A stretch of DNA of 64,000 bases from Chrysaora quinquecirrha (lineage: Eukaryota > Cnidaria > Scyphozoa > Semaeostomeae > Pelagiidae), in the NCBI GenBank assembly GCA_014526335.1, contig JACTAT010000029.1, positions 4,482,105-4,546,104 of the forward strand. The letters are read 5' to 3'. The translations under genes were made by a program, and so were the position numbers. Under the pieces are notes generated by a model. The model searched no databases. It was given only the letters and a program-made list of their open reading frames with translations, and was not told the origin of the DNA. Positions 10,553 through 23,305 of the stretch are shown in pieces; the stretch's first letter is position 1, and each line of letters begins with the position of its first letter.

Positions 10553-13500
10553 ATGAATACTGTATTATATTTTGGAGTGTTACTGCTCATTTGTACTGAA
10601 GGTCAGCATGCAGCGTTCAGTGGAAAGGAATGTCTGAATCATCACAATAATCTCAGAACAAAACACGATAAAACGAACCCCCTAAGATACTCAAAAGAAT
10701 TAGAAAAAAGTGCGCAAACGTATGCTGATCAACTAGCTGTTTTGGATGACGACAAAAGTAATCCGTAAGTACCATCGTTTATTTGAGCTTTTGTAAGACT
10801 TATAATCAAAGCCGAATCTCCACTAAGCAAAATTCTTCAGCTGAAGCTATCTTCGCTACTAATGTGTAGAAGAACTGCCTTTTTTAGTTCTTTTGTTCGT
10901 CGCAGCAAGTGGCGAGTAGTAGAAATTACTGTAAATTTCGTCACGAAATTTTATCGCAGGAAGGATTGGTCTATTTTGGAAATGGCTTAAAACCACAATT
11001 TTTAGTTCCGTAATAACTGCTTAACTTGAGAGTAGGCTATACCAGAAGGCAAGGAGTACCCTTACTTGTTACCAACAGCCTGTCCATCGTCAAAAAGTTT
11101 CTAGAGAATATGTTGAATTTTTTCTGCTTGAAAACAAAACATCATCGTTGTAGGACAGTTTAAAACAAAACACTCATCGTTGTTAGGAGAGTTGTTCATG
11201 GTAACTACCGTTATGCTACTGGAGGCTTCACGGCTCCACAGTCTGCGTATATGCTGGAGACACTGCAAGTTCTTTTGTTGAAATTGAAGCCTGTCCTGTT
11301 GTGTATATTTTTGATTATGCATTCACAAATTCACTTACGTAAAACATCGGTACTCCAAGTTGAAAGGTGACAAGAACTTTTAGTTAACAATGCTGTGGAT
11401 GCCCTGCCATGTCGTAATATTGCATGATCCCATCCGGAAACACCAATAATGCACTCCAGATGTTCCACATTGGGCCATAACGAATCTTTATGTTCTACGA
11501 ATCTTTCGTGACCTGAGAATATGACCGTTCTATCGTTTGGTACGACATAGTCTCATAACTCAGAATAAATAGAGTTAACCCTTACGAATTATACTGTTAC
11601 ATTTTAATTTTCATTCTTTTATATAGGGTACCAACAAGAGATTTACCAAAAAGGAGGCGGCGTGCTATTCCACCAACTACAGATCCATTCTTTCATAAGG
11701 AAATGTGGGATGGAGAGATTCTTTATCCGTTATCTAAATGGTAAGATCAACTGGCAACCATTATACTGTTCATTTTTAAGCATAAGGCGGATTTTTCATG
11801 TATGTGCACTTGAATGATATTCTTAAGGCCCATCATGGTCGTAATGCCTCTTATATATGCGAATCTTTGACGCAGATACAAAATATTGACTTTGGCCTAA
11901 GAATGTTGACTTGTCATGATTGTAATTTTTTTAGAATATGCAGGCAGTCAGGCAGGCAGCGTGTATATGAAAACAAGCAAAGGAGTGTAAGAGATGCTGA
12001 TACTTGATTCTGGAAACTTATGCTGCCTTTCTTGTCCCTTACATTTAGCTTGTACATTGCACTTTCGTTTATTATTTTCCCTGTGGACGCATTTGTCGAT
12101 CTTGCAAATGGATGAGCTGATGTATGTTGAGGTAATGATCTTGAAAGTCGCAACCATTATTACGGACCTGCTGAACCAAATTTCTGGATCACGATGGGCC
12201 AGTACGGAATACGAAGACAAAAGCTAGGAGAGGTTTTTAAACCAACTGCTCACCTGTAGTTCTTTATTGATCTTGAGTAGAGTCGTTTTTAACCGCTTGA
12301 AACCCTAGTCTCTTAAATGACCGCCATATTTTCAAGCTTGTTGTAGATTTGCCAAGGGAAAAGGTCTCCTAGATTTCCAATATTCCGTCAAAATTTTTAA
12401 ACCAGAAGGGCTGTACCTTTAGTTATGAATCTTAAATTGAATGTCTGACCAGCTTTGCTGTGATTCATTTTTTTAGGGATTTGAATAAAGATCGAAAGAT
12501 TCCTATTGGTGAAAGTATTCACAAGTTTTGCTGTTACAGTTTCCCTTACTGTCCAAGTGATTTCTTTGATGGCCTAAATTTCCCGCCATCCGCTAAAGGA
12601 ATCATTGGAAATTGGTACAAACAGATGAAGAACTATGATTTTGCAAAAGGAACGAAGAAAAATCCTTCAGAAGAGATAAAACATTTCACGAATATCGTTT
12701 GGAAGAAATCAACTGAAGTTGGTTGTGCTCAGTCGAAAAGGAGTAAAAAGGATGCATTTATACAGTTGTAAGATATCGAGTTCAAGGAAGCATTGGTCAG
12801 GAAGATGATTATAAGAACAATGTTGGATCAACAAGTTAGTTTTTAATTCTCTTTTATTTTATCTTCCGAAAATTTTACTCCTGTGTTATTACGTGTTTCA
12901 ACGTTTTCTTTGTTGTTATTGGACACTGTCTCATGAGGCCCAGTTTAGACTTGGTAGAACGTTCAAGTGGATTGTGTTTTACCAAAATCTGAATATGAAG
13001 CTATAGAGGGCTTGAAAATGTCCTGTAGCGCTAGCAGCGGTCCTGTCAGGAAATTTTTGGCGACAATATTTTGCAGGAATTTTTTTTAGAATTTTACAGG
13101 AAAATTTTCTCTGAAGTATCGACTTTGACTCTTCAGACATTTCTAACTGAGGATATTTTCAGATTTATTCTGATTTTAAACTTAAGCTGTCAGGAAGAAA
13201 TCCTTTTTCCAGCATTGGAGATATAGATCAAAAACGTTCTGCAAAATCGTTCAATCTTACAAAAACCCTATTTAGGACTATTATCTACGCTCCACCAGAC
13301 TCAGAGTTGCTGCTTTGAAATTAATCAATCAGATAGTACAGGTAAGACAACAGGCTTCGAATCTATTTTGTTTAAAAGCTGCAAGTTTCTCTTTTTATTT
13401 TCATTGCTTTGAACAATGTCCATAGAAAAACTCTATATGAACTATGGACTTTACTTTTATTAGTCGATTTTCAACTATTAAGTGAACTTGTAAGAACATT

Positions 13501-16324
13501 TTCTGTCAAATTTAATCTGAAGAATATCATTAGAGTTCATCATTATTTCAACTCTTTGAATTTTACTTCAAAACTTTCTGAGAATATTTGTACCCCCAAT
13601 AATTTCTAGTAACAGGCTGCCCAAGTTCCGATACCTTTTCACTTCTGTGTCTGTTGTTCGTTGTAATGCAGATTATTTATCTTGATGTACCAACTCAATG
13701 AATCTTTTTTAGCTCCAGTCGCTGACGAGAAACAAGGATCCAGTCAATCATATCTCACAGCCTTTCTTATTGTTCTTTTCGTCGTATTAATTCTCGTTGT
13801 TGTCGTAATTGGATACATAAAACGTGCACAGATAAGAGCTATGTATGCTGAGTATCAAATAAAACGCAGTGCAAAGAAAGCTGAGTAAGTCTGTGTTGCC
13901 TTTTAGTAAATCAAATTTTCTCTAACTTTATAGCATTGATGAAAACTGTTCTCCTCTGTGGGCTCGTTTTCTTTTAATAGCTATTTCACAAGCTACCCAA
14001 ATATATAGTTCTATTACCAAATCAACCAAAACTTGATGTTGGAGCCACGAAAATTTCATAAGAACTGTGTAAAAGTAGTTTAGTAGAAGCTAGTTTATTA
14101 ATCTAAAAATCATGATTATACCAAATAGCAGTTTTCTTTCACGAACTGCGTATACCTGTAAAGACTATCCTTAAAAATCTATATTGTTTTTTTTTCGCGA
14201 AGCAGTTTAAGACGAGACGAGAGATGCTTCAAGGCTCACAAGCTAGCAACTTTATATTGTCAAACAGACCTATTAAACAGTCTGTTTAAAACAGATAAAT
14301 GCTAACATAACTGAAAATGGCACCTTATCGTCAGCCTCTTATGTAGCATAATTTAGAAGCAGTTGGAGAACAGCACAGCCTTGAGCTTTGTGTCTTGGAG
14401 AGTTTTTCGAAAATTTCAATGAGATCGTGGAAATGTCGACAGCTCTTCAGTCATGCAGTCCAGGATTCGACTCTTGTCGACTGTTGTATTCCACTTGTGG
14501 AAACATCTAATGTAGTGTTGGAAATTCAAGGAAATATACGGAAGATAATTTAAGACGCTCTCTGTTTTTTAGTTATGCTAATGAGTATGAACAATAATGA
14601 CGATGAAAGCAAGGATGAGGAATAACATTTTGATGATTATTTGTTATTTTTCAGAGCCTCTCTTCGAGACGATTACGATGAAGAAAGCTCCCATGGTAGA
14701 AAGAGCATCATTTACAAACCATCTTCAAGGAAAGCTCGTCCTAGCATTCGTGTTATTCAGAACATTTCACCAGTTTCCACACTTCCCATGACGCCAAGAA
14801 GACCCACTCTAAGTGCTGACAGAATGTCTATAATATACAAGCCAGGTACGGATCAGTGTTCAGTTATAAAGAATGAGAAGCCGCTGCCTCCAAGACCATT
14901 GGTGAGTTTGTTGTTGCTATTGATTTGATTGTTCATAGATCTGCAAATATTAGGCTTATTTCCATATAGCCTTGATAGCCTGCGGCATTCCCTGCAGCAT
15001 CGCCTGTTGTAGTCGCAGGCAGCTTTACATCTGATGGACGCAAATGTCCGTGTCGCCTGCGTCATGATGTTTGTGGTCCCGTAGAAATTGAATTTGGTTC
15101 AACTTTGCAGGCAGCAAAGGCGCTGTATGTACACTGCTGTTTTCCTTGTTCCGAATTGTTATCTAGCTCTAGGGGTTGAATAGTACACCATATCTGAGAG
15201 TACGTCATAACAGTATTAGGATTGAGCGGATTATACTGTACTATACACTTGTCACTATTACAAGGAGAGAGATTCCTTCAGATTCTGGGAAAAATGGTTG
15301 GAAATTTTTTTTAAAAGGTCACAAACCAACACTTTTCTAGAAATTTGTTCAGATGCACTTATATGTACGCCTTTTGTTTTCTGGTGAAAAGCGTCTTATA
15401 CAGTAATACACTTTTGATGCTGTATTTGGGACAAAAGGACTTGTCTAATTGTTGCTCTATGTTCGCCATGGGTTTTTATTAGATCCTTTAAGAGGTAGTG
15501 AAAGGTAACTCGGTTTTTGAGCAATATATATATTTCTCTTTACAGTCACCAGTAAAGGCAGAGACACCCCCGCTGAGGCCGGCTAGCCAGAATATTATAC
15601 CAAGAAAAGATCGACCTCCTCCGCATCCATTACAGCGTGCTTCTCTTCCTCCTCCGCCACCTCCACCAAGTAAACCCACTGCTGATAAGGCATTGGGAAA
15701 TAATGAAAGTCAGGATTCAGGCTCTACAAAGCCGAATGTATGCAGTCCATTGGCAGCTAATAAAGCAGTGTTTGAACCAAAAGTCGAAACCAAACCAACG
15801 GCAATTAAGAAACCACTTCCTGTGCCGTCAGGGAAGCCATCTTCGACAGCATCGGTTGAAAATGGAATCCCAAAGCCTGCTCCTCGACCTGGAAGGCCTA
15901 GGCGTCCTTCTGATCAGCAATTTGAGTCCAGGCAACCTCCTTCAAGGGCTCCTGCCTCAAGAGCATCTCGTAAGAATCCAAATTTCCGAACTTTGCCTTT
16001 GAACGATCGAGGGAGTGTGAAAGCGGAAAATAAAACAACTGAAGAAGGGAAAATTGATTGGCGAAGTCAGTTGAAAAAACAAATGCGACAAAAGAGGACA
16101 AACCGCAAGAAAAACTACCTGTAGTACCAGAAGGTAAAAAAGTACCACAAATTCCACGTAAAAATCTGATTAAAAAAGACACTGAAATAAATAGTAATCA
16201 ACAGAAAAAACCATTATTGCCAAAAAAGAACATTGGAAATGATGATAATAAAGGAACTGATAATGACAAACCAATGTCTGTACTAGAGCGGAGGAAATTA
16301 CTGGAAAATGAGAATAGAAAATAG
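10553..16324 (+). CDS. Membrane-anchored CAP/SCP-domain protein with proline-rich SH3-ligand tail
   Basis: Exons: 10553-10764, 11627-11740, 12477-12834, 13713-13884, 14655-14901, 15546-16324. Junction phases are 2, 2, 1, 2, 0 and all borders are GT/AG. The product is about 627 residues: a signal peptide (hydrophobic LYFGVLLLIC), then a CAP domain with CLNHHNNLR near its start and the signature KHFTNIVWKKSTEVGCA with its histidine. A transmembrane segment follows at about 242-264 (FLIVLFVVLILVVVVIGY), then a basic stop-transfer and a tail of about 360 residues. The tail has two SIIYKP motifs, KPLPPRP, a run of seven prolines near 403-409 and many PxxP sites, so binding to SH3 proteins is likely (inference). 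CAP proteins are usually secreted or lipid-bound, so this architecture is uncommon. Two positions need one extra base to keep the frame: the TT at 12766-12767 and the A run at 16074-16079. Both seem to be sequence errors or recent damage. Confidence 0.8.
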
Positions 16325-16940
16325 TGGATGGTAGGGATCTAAATGCAGAAATATTAGCCTAATAACGTCTAGAAAAGAACACTGTCAGAATATTGTCTCA
16401 GTTATATGGATACGGTAGTATCAGATGCAGAACTATACTATCTGAATAGTATACAAATGGTTATAATGGATGACCGAACGCCGAAATATTAGTGGAATGG
16501 CTGTAAATATTCTTATGTTTTGGTGTGTAGTAAAGGAAGGTCGATATTTAAATAGCATCAAATCAAATATTGCTGGAAATTATTATTTTGGATATATATG
16601 GATGGATAAAGGAACATACAGAATGGGAACCCAAAACATTTCTTTTGGAGGTAGATTTTGGAACTTTAATTGCCCTGTCTAAAGGGCTACTTCCTTGTTG
16701 TTGCTTATTTTGGCAGAATTGGCAATGGGGATAAGACCTCCTCTATTTGTCTTCTATACAAGCAAGCTTTTACAGTAGATCGTCTGTGCGGTGTCAATAT
16801 TTTCGACTATTTTTGCAAGTTTACTGTTATTTTAGCAATGTTCCAAGTTAATCACCAATATCTGCATCGAACTTGTAGATAGGAATATAGTAGAAGCAAT
16901 TACTGTAGTATTATTCGCTTTGTTTAATGCTAAGTTTCCC

Positions 16941-16946
16941 AATAAA
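16941..16946 (+). terminator. Possible poly(A) signal of CAP gene
   Basis: AATAAA occurs about 620 bases after the stop codon, in a setting without other features. It is a motif match only. Confidence 0.35.
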
Positions 16947-18656
16947 AACCAACACTAATTTACGCCAACATGAACCAGTTCAGAAGATTGTGTTAATAAG
17001 GGACAATATTAGCTGCAAACCGAGCTGCTGAATTTTCGAATTACCAGTTTTTGTTGAGCTTTTTAAATTGATTCATATTTTTAGATCATTTAATTTTGTT
17101 TTGAAGGGAATTCTAACTTTTCCTTTGGACCCAAGAAACTGAGGGATGTATGTTTGGCTGTCTTTACTTTCACATATGATCCCAATAAAAGTAATTACAT
17201 ACATATAATAATTCCATATATCCTTACCAATAAAAGTCATCGCAATCAAAGTAATTACACATATACCTACCTTGAAACCAAGTTGAAATGTTGCTCTTCT
17301 GCGCTTTTCGTCACCCATATCACAAAAAGATACTAAAGAAACGTGAAAAAAATATGCGGGGCTTACCTTACTGAAATATGCTTTGACTTGAAGATCGTTG
17401 GTCAACAGTCACCAACAAGAGCTTCAGTCAAGGAAAAAGACCCTTTTCTGCGTCACCCTGATAGTAAGCAGATTTCCTACAAAAACAAAATGCTTATTTT
17501 AGGTCAGGGAACTAGATCAATCAATGGCCATGTCAACCCTGTGCTCAACCCAAACCCTCTAAACCTCACATCATGAGAATAATAACTCCTAACCTCGTGG
17601 TATCTCAACGATAGTTTTGGACTGTTTTACATGTTAGTAACGGTGTATCGAGTTCTAATTTTCAGTTCCATTTAATGTAAATAAAATCAGTTTTAGTTAA
17701 TGTGTATTTAAGTAAAAAGGAATTTAGGCATTTTTGTTACATTGTATACAAATAATGAATAGATTAAATTTGGATGTTATGTTTCTGTTTAGATTGTATA
17801 AATGCGTTAATTCATCCAATTTACATGTAGCTTTCTTAATTTCTAGATTCTGTATACTTAGGTAATTTTCTTTAATTTTTTAGTTTTTTAACTTTAGGTA
17901 TTCCAGGTTTTCTTAATGTTTTCTATGACCCTCATATCTATCTGAAGTTGCTCAAGCCTGTCTTTTGACGCGCACCTTATCCGCTTGGGATTACTACTAT
18001 CGCCTAAGAACCATGGAGTGCCGGAGCTTGACGCCATTAATTCCAAGCCTATGCCGCACTTGACATGACTCTGACATCGTTTTCATGCTGCACATGGATT
18101 AAGCAACTTCGATCGTTCTCTCCCCTCCCCTTTCCAGCGCTCTTGTCGCTCTTTACTTGAGATTGGATTGCTTTCCGTCCTTGGATTCAAATACTTTTTG
18201 AACGTCTTTTAGGAATGGGATCTCATGTAACCATATCAGCAGGACCTTATCCAAGTTGGCGGCATGACGTAGTAAGACTAAGATTTATCCAAGACCACCC
18301 GAGGAGATGGAATTACAAGCGCTCTGCAGTTGGAAGTTCTTTGCATAAGTGGTGTGCTTGCAGCAAAAGTTTTCGCCTGTTATCTTTTTTAGGTGCTGTG
18401 CGCGATGGCCTTGTCAGTGTTCCAGAGTGCTCTTCTACGCCTGCGAACCTTTGATAATAGCGGCTGCGATGCCGAGGTCCAAAGAAAGATTAAATGGACA
18501 GGAGATTCTGCAAGAAATCTTAGACATCCCACAAATAGAGCGTGTGCTTACATAGAGTCCGCCGAAGGAGCAGAAAGGTTATTAACCCGCACGACGACCT
18601 AGTTTACACGAGCAACGATAGCTGACATCAGGGAGATTAATCTCCCTGGCTGACAT

Positions 18657-18815
18657 AATGGGCGTCGTGGTCCAATCTGGCTGGATAGTGGTATCAGGTG
18701 CTCAGTAAGGTCAGGGTTCGAGTCTAGCAACAGCAGTGTCATAGCAAGTATCGAGGTCTCTATAGTTCATTTACTTCTGGGATCCAAGCGACTAGTACTT
18801 CAAGGAAGAGTGAAG
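18657..18815 (+). repeat. tRNA-derived SINE (copy)
   Basis: GGGCGTCGTGGTCCAAT matches the head near 95. A B box GGTTCGAGTC follows near 18714. The body (AGGTCTCTATAGTTCA, then GGGATCCAAGCGACTAGTAC) matches the body of the SINE at 89. It lies between the CAP and Spire genes. Confidence 0.6.
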
Positions 18816-19197
18816 ACAGAAGTAGGAGATGGAAGATAACAACGTCTGGGGTGGGCTTGCATGAGCTTCTCAGAGTCCTACAGAGCACTGGAGGACAGAG
18901 TCAGATCGGGAAGAGTCGTGGCTACGTTGCTACAAAAACTTCATTGGTAGACGAGGCACTAGTGGGAAAGTACGTTCTAAAAAAAAGAATAGAAATTTCC
19001 TAGAATTGATTGCTCTGGAATAATTATTCATCATCTGTGCAGCTACTCGAATACACATTAGCATAGCTGTATGTATCTTTCCATATTTGTACACAGTACA
19101 CATTTGATTACAGTAATATCAAAGTAAAAATAAAAAGTCTGTACATTAACTTATAATTAAACTTATCAACTCATTAGTAAAATCTTAGGAATAAAAA

Positions 19198-19289
19198 CCC
19201 ACACGATTTCTAAAAAACTAAATATTAATTACATTACCAATAACCCACACGATTTCTTAAATCTAAATATCAATTACATTACCAATATG
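19198..19289. repeat. Tandem duplication (46 bp) across the Spire stop codon
   Basis: The block beginning ACACGATTTCT and ending ATTACATTACCAATA occurs twice with period 46. The right copy contains the last codons and stop of the Spire frame on the minus strand. The left copy would encode almost the same ending, so the duplication happened after the stop was in place. Confidence 0.65.
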
Positions 19290-21162
19290 CCATCTGGTAT
19301 TTTTAGTTTCAGTAACTATAGAGTCCATAAAAACTTTACATTCTTTGCATAAGTTCACCAATTTACCACCAAAGGTATGCTTTGCACCCATTTGCAGCAG
19401 CGACTGTCTCTTGCATGGGAATGGAGTGATGGAATCATCAGCTCCTACACTGGCTAAATTACCCAAGCTTTTGCTCAAGACGGGGGTTACACCAAGTGAC
19501 TCCTGATGCTCGAGCTCAGTGTTAACATTAACGAGATGATCTGGAATTTCGACTTTTTAATCGTACATTTGGCGCAAAATTTCTTGCGACATATCTCGCA
19601 TTGTTTTGATTTGTGGAAGATTGAGAACTTTGTTTTCTGACAAGAAAAGCAAACTCTTCCATACTTGACATCGAGATTTTTTCCAGTTTTGCCCCGAGCG
19701 ATTCAACCTCCGCTAACACAACTGCTTGACGGACTTTTGACATCTCAGACAATGACGTTCCGACGGCTCGCGGATCTTCTTCAAGGCTGATATCTGTAAG
19801 GCACATTGCACTGACGGCTAATCGCTTCTTTGCGTTAGTAAGGTTCGTTTGTCCGCTTGCATCTCTGTTTTGTTTCTCGGACAGCGTGTCGTCTTCAAAA
19901 GTGAGCTCCGCGGAACGTCGCCTTCTTAGCCGTTTCCTGTGATCATGAAATTGTATATCATCTGCGGAATTTCGTCTTGACTTTAAATCGTTATCACCAT
20001 TCCAAATACTCACTGGTGTGTCAATGCTCTCTTTCCAATATCCTATGTGAGCCTCATTTTGGTTCAAGTCATCAGATAGCAGGCTTTCGAGGCTGGCATC
20101 CCAATTTTGTATTTTCGACAATAAGGGTGTTTGCACTTTTAGCTGTTTGCGATGATCGGGGGGTCGTATATGGTCGTCGCTTTCATAGTCGACTTGTTCC
20201 TCATCATCAATATCTGTAGTTTCATCTTCTTTATCAAGAGAAGCATCTTTGAGTTTGAGATCAAGAGGCCTGGATAGAATAAAATCTAGAATGATATCTC
20301 TCGCGTTTTCTGGCAGTCCACTTTGCTCATTTGGTTTCAAAACCACTTTCTTAGAAACCGCACCTTCGCTTGCTATTTCAAAAGGCGTGTACTCATACTC
20401 CAATGGTGAGACCTTTGTTTGTGATACCTTCTTCAAATGGACACCCCGTCTCAGCTCGTGCATCACTTGCAGCCAAAAACGCGCCCATTCGTAAACGCAT
20501 TCTTGGGCAGTGCTTGCTGCTCCGGGTTTCAACGTATGGTTTTCACTTTCACTTGCTTGATCCAAGCTTTCGGTGACATGATCTAAGAACACTTTTAGCT
20601 CGTGGGATTCGACGTACAAGGCTCGTAATACATTACGGTAATGTTCGCCTCCTGATTCGATGTTTTTACGCAACAACCTCGCCTCGCAAAATCGACTGAT
20701 TTCGTCGAAGCTGCGAAAACACCGCGTAGTTCTACTTGATCCTGATAATCTTTCGAAATTTTGGTCCTCGTCATCAAAACCTTCATCATGTTCATCAAAC
20801 TGCTGTAAAACCATCCCCGCTATCAATTCCGCCATATCAGGTTCGAAATTTACGGCATTTATCATCGATGCGTCTAGGCCATAATCCAGGCAACGACATA
20901 GCATATTGCCAAGGCTCTTAATGATTTCGCTTTCTTTCTGCCTGGTTGCTGTCGTTATTTCTTCTTCGCATGCAAGGCTAACACTCCCTGTCGAATTTAT
21001 CTCGACAGTTTCAATATTGATTATGTATTTAATGTTTTTTCTTTTTAATAAATTTTCTCTTCTTCGAGAAGAAAGCACCTTTGTAGTCGTGTAGCAAACT
21101 GCCCATGTTTGTTCTTGGCTCAGTTGCGAGTCAAAAGCATGCAGAATCTCGCTAAGTAACAT
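19263..21162 (-). CDS. spire: Spire-family actin nucleator, intronless, frame broken twice near the 3' end
   Basis: Spire binds formins through its KIND domain and nucleates actin on vesicle membranes. Reading down the minus strand from ATG 21162, there is a KIND domain over about the first 210 residues (QLSQEQTWAVCYTTTKVL; LGNMLCRCLDYGL; HYRNVLRALYVESHELKVFL). The conserved WARFWLQVMHELRRGVHLKK segment follows, then a WH2-like ARDIILDFILSRP, an RKQLKVQTPLLSK segment and a Spire box (SKVRQAVVLAEVESL). After about residue 493 the frame must shift by one at the T run 19677-19682 to read the FYVE-like finger (CFSC...CEIC...CAKC). It must shift again at 19547-19549 to reach LCKECKVFMDSIV and the stop at 19263. 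Total length is about 632 residues. Only one WH2 is clear, fewer than the usual four. Upstream of the ATG a TAA closes the frame. Lack of introns suggests a retrocopy or an intron-poor lineage. Confidence 0.85.
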
Positions 21163-22284
21163 GTTTAGGTAATGTGTTTCACAGACAACAATCAATTAGG
21201 CCAAAGCAATGATGGAGTCTTCAGAAGTCTATAGACAGGCCTAAAGTTACCGCTAAGTAGTCGTAATTTAAAAACCAAAATTAGGCCTTGATTCAATAAT
21301 ACTAACAGTGGTGACTTGCAATTGCAACGATTCCCTTTACCTATTCCAAAACTGGACTTTGAAGCTGGTCTCCTTTGAATCGAATTCAGATATCAATTTC
21401 ATTCATCAGCATTCAGGCAGGTATCAAAGATTAGGTATTGCTTATCTTGCTTCTTCGCTCTCAACTGTCGATCTTTAAAAATAGTCTCTCGAAAACTTCT
21501 CTGATTCTTGTACAAGGAAGTCAAATTAACTAAATTGCTCAATTTATCTCAACTTGAGTCGAGGAAGTATTTTGACCCTCAATCTTCAACAATCAGCTTC
21601 CTCGTTTGAAACAACAAGACCCACTCAGAAACTCCAAACATGCACAATGATGCACATAAATTGTAGCTGCAAAGTTTCCCACACACGTATGCCTAGCAGT
21701 CAAAATATTCATGAAGACCACTGTTTATTTTTGCTTTGATTGCCAAAGTTTTATTTTCTCCACAGTAAGATCTGTTTGTATATTTCTGTACACTATAGTT
21801 ACTTGAAAATCCCATTCAGATCCTGTGAATCAGCTGGTTTGATCAAAATTATTCATGATTATCTTTTATTGTTCTTTTCCAAAGCTTAGAAATTTTTATT
21901 GTACACGAATAGCTCACGGTGTAAGAATGTTTCTTGTTGTCATCGTTACAGACAAACAAAAGCAAGCAGGTCAAATTTGGAATTTGAACAATTTTCTCGA
22001 TGACATCATTTTGAAAATGAGGCCACAGGTCATAACCTTTCTTGGCTTAGGCCGCCAAAGTAAAGTTTTCCCGCCAAATTTTCCGCCTTGGAAGAGTCTT
22101 ATCGACGGTGCTAAAAAAAATTAGTACTTCCTCAAAAAAGACTTTTTGCTCGTTTATAATGTTGCTGTTTTAATATGGCGACAATGCTTTCTGCACTTCA
22201 TAAGGCAGGTACAGAAACAGTCATACTTAAAGTAAAGAAGGCATGGCGCAGCGTAACGAAATACATAGAAGGCGTTAATTCATA

Positions 22285-22656
22285 AGCCCTTTTTATTTTA
22301 TAAAGAACCTACTAACCAAAGTTCCTTATTTTCGGACCTCTTTCGGTTGAATTATAGCACCAAAACTTCTTAATAGCTCCTTAATTTTAATTGCTCCTTT
22401 AGTGTCGTGACTATTATCAAAGAGTTTTGAATGCGAGCAAAGTTGGAAACAACTCAAGGAAACATTTGATAACAGTACAAGCGTAACATTTGTACAATTT
22501 ATGTGAGTTTTGGCTGCAACTGAGTGGAATCGGATTCCAAATGCTTGATTGTTTGCAATGATAATAAAAAAGTTCCTTAGCGATTTTTATCTTCAGTAAT
22601 TTTTCCGCCTTCTACATGTACGTGCCTTATAGAGTGGTTCTTTATAAAAAAACGTG
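22285..22656 (+). mobile_element. TA-flanked MITE, family B (copy 1, degraded)
   Basis: The left end AGCCCTTTTTATTTTATAAAG and the right end TTTATAAAAAAACGTG are imperfect inverted copies, each next to TA. The interior (GTTCCTTATTTTCGGACCTC, TTCTACATGTACGTGCC) matches the elements at 33319, 53216 and 54190. Confidence 0.65.
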
Positions 22657-22889
22657 TAACATACATTAAGGTTTATGTAATGACCCGAAGGACTTGTGCA
22701 TGGTTCGCTTAAGCTCAGCTCTGCTGCTCTTAACCCGTCTGTGAAGCTAGGGTACTGGTGTGCATGATGCACAACTGTTGTCAAGACTCGAAGTGGTTGT
22801 TTTATGAAGATTGCCGCATGTTTATTTTTTTGCGGCTGTATGCCTGCGTGTGTTCAACCATCAGGCCCGTAGACACTGAGAGGTAGGTC

Positions 22890-23305
22890 CAACCTCGTCC
22901 CCAGGGTGAATAGGCCTCTACGTGAAACTCCACTGTCCACATTCGACCCTGGTATCAGCCTTGTCTATTCGCAATTTGATTGGCTGTTCAAACAACAGAA
23001 ATTTTAAGTGACGTCACAGTTTCTTCAAAATTTCACACCAAAATTGGCCGCAAAACTATGTACAAAATATCTATAAAAACCAAAAAATGATGCTACATGA
23101 GATATTGTATCTTGCCTTACAGCTATCCAATGAATTTTTTTGCATTTCCTTTGTAAGAACATCTGCTTTCGGAATCTACATCTTGTTTTATCCTAGGCCG
23201 AAATTGCCAGTATTTTAGCAGATTTTGTGGCCGGTACCAGGGCCAAAATCGAATTGACGGTTGGGAGTCGAGGAAATTCGATTTGGCGCCTGGGGACGAG
23301 GTTCG
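22890..23305 (+). mobile_element. hAT-type MITE with CCTCGTCCCCAGG termini
   Basis: The left end is CAACCTCGTCCCCAGG and the right end CCTGGGGACGAGGTTCG is its inverted copy. Both sides carry GGTAGGTC (22882-22889 and 23306-23313), an 8-bp target duplication as in hAT elements. No transposase is encoded. It contains one TGACGTCA near 23009. A sequence like its right part (GGCCGGTACCA...ATTGACGGT...GATTCGAGGAAA) recurs near 62896. Confidence 0.85.

Larger units (their letters stand above)
16325..19262. other. CAP 3' region and spacer
   Basis: An AATAAA at 16941 may end the CAP transcript. The rest is AT-rich with no supported exon. A SINE copy lies at 18657-18815 and a short tandem duplication at 19198-19289. 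The open frames at 18215-18602 overlap each other in different frames and lack recognisable domains. Confidence 0.5.

Noticed and set aside
13299..13341. Possible extra CAP-gene exon encoding TQSCCFEINQ
   Set aside because: Good borders, but its phase (0 in, 1 out) does not fit the exon before it, whereas exon 3 joins 13713 directly in phase 1.
18215..18602. Possible exon with overlapping frames (SWRHDVVRLRF...)
   Set aside because: No consistent frame, no matching splice sites and no known domain.
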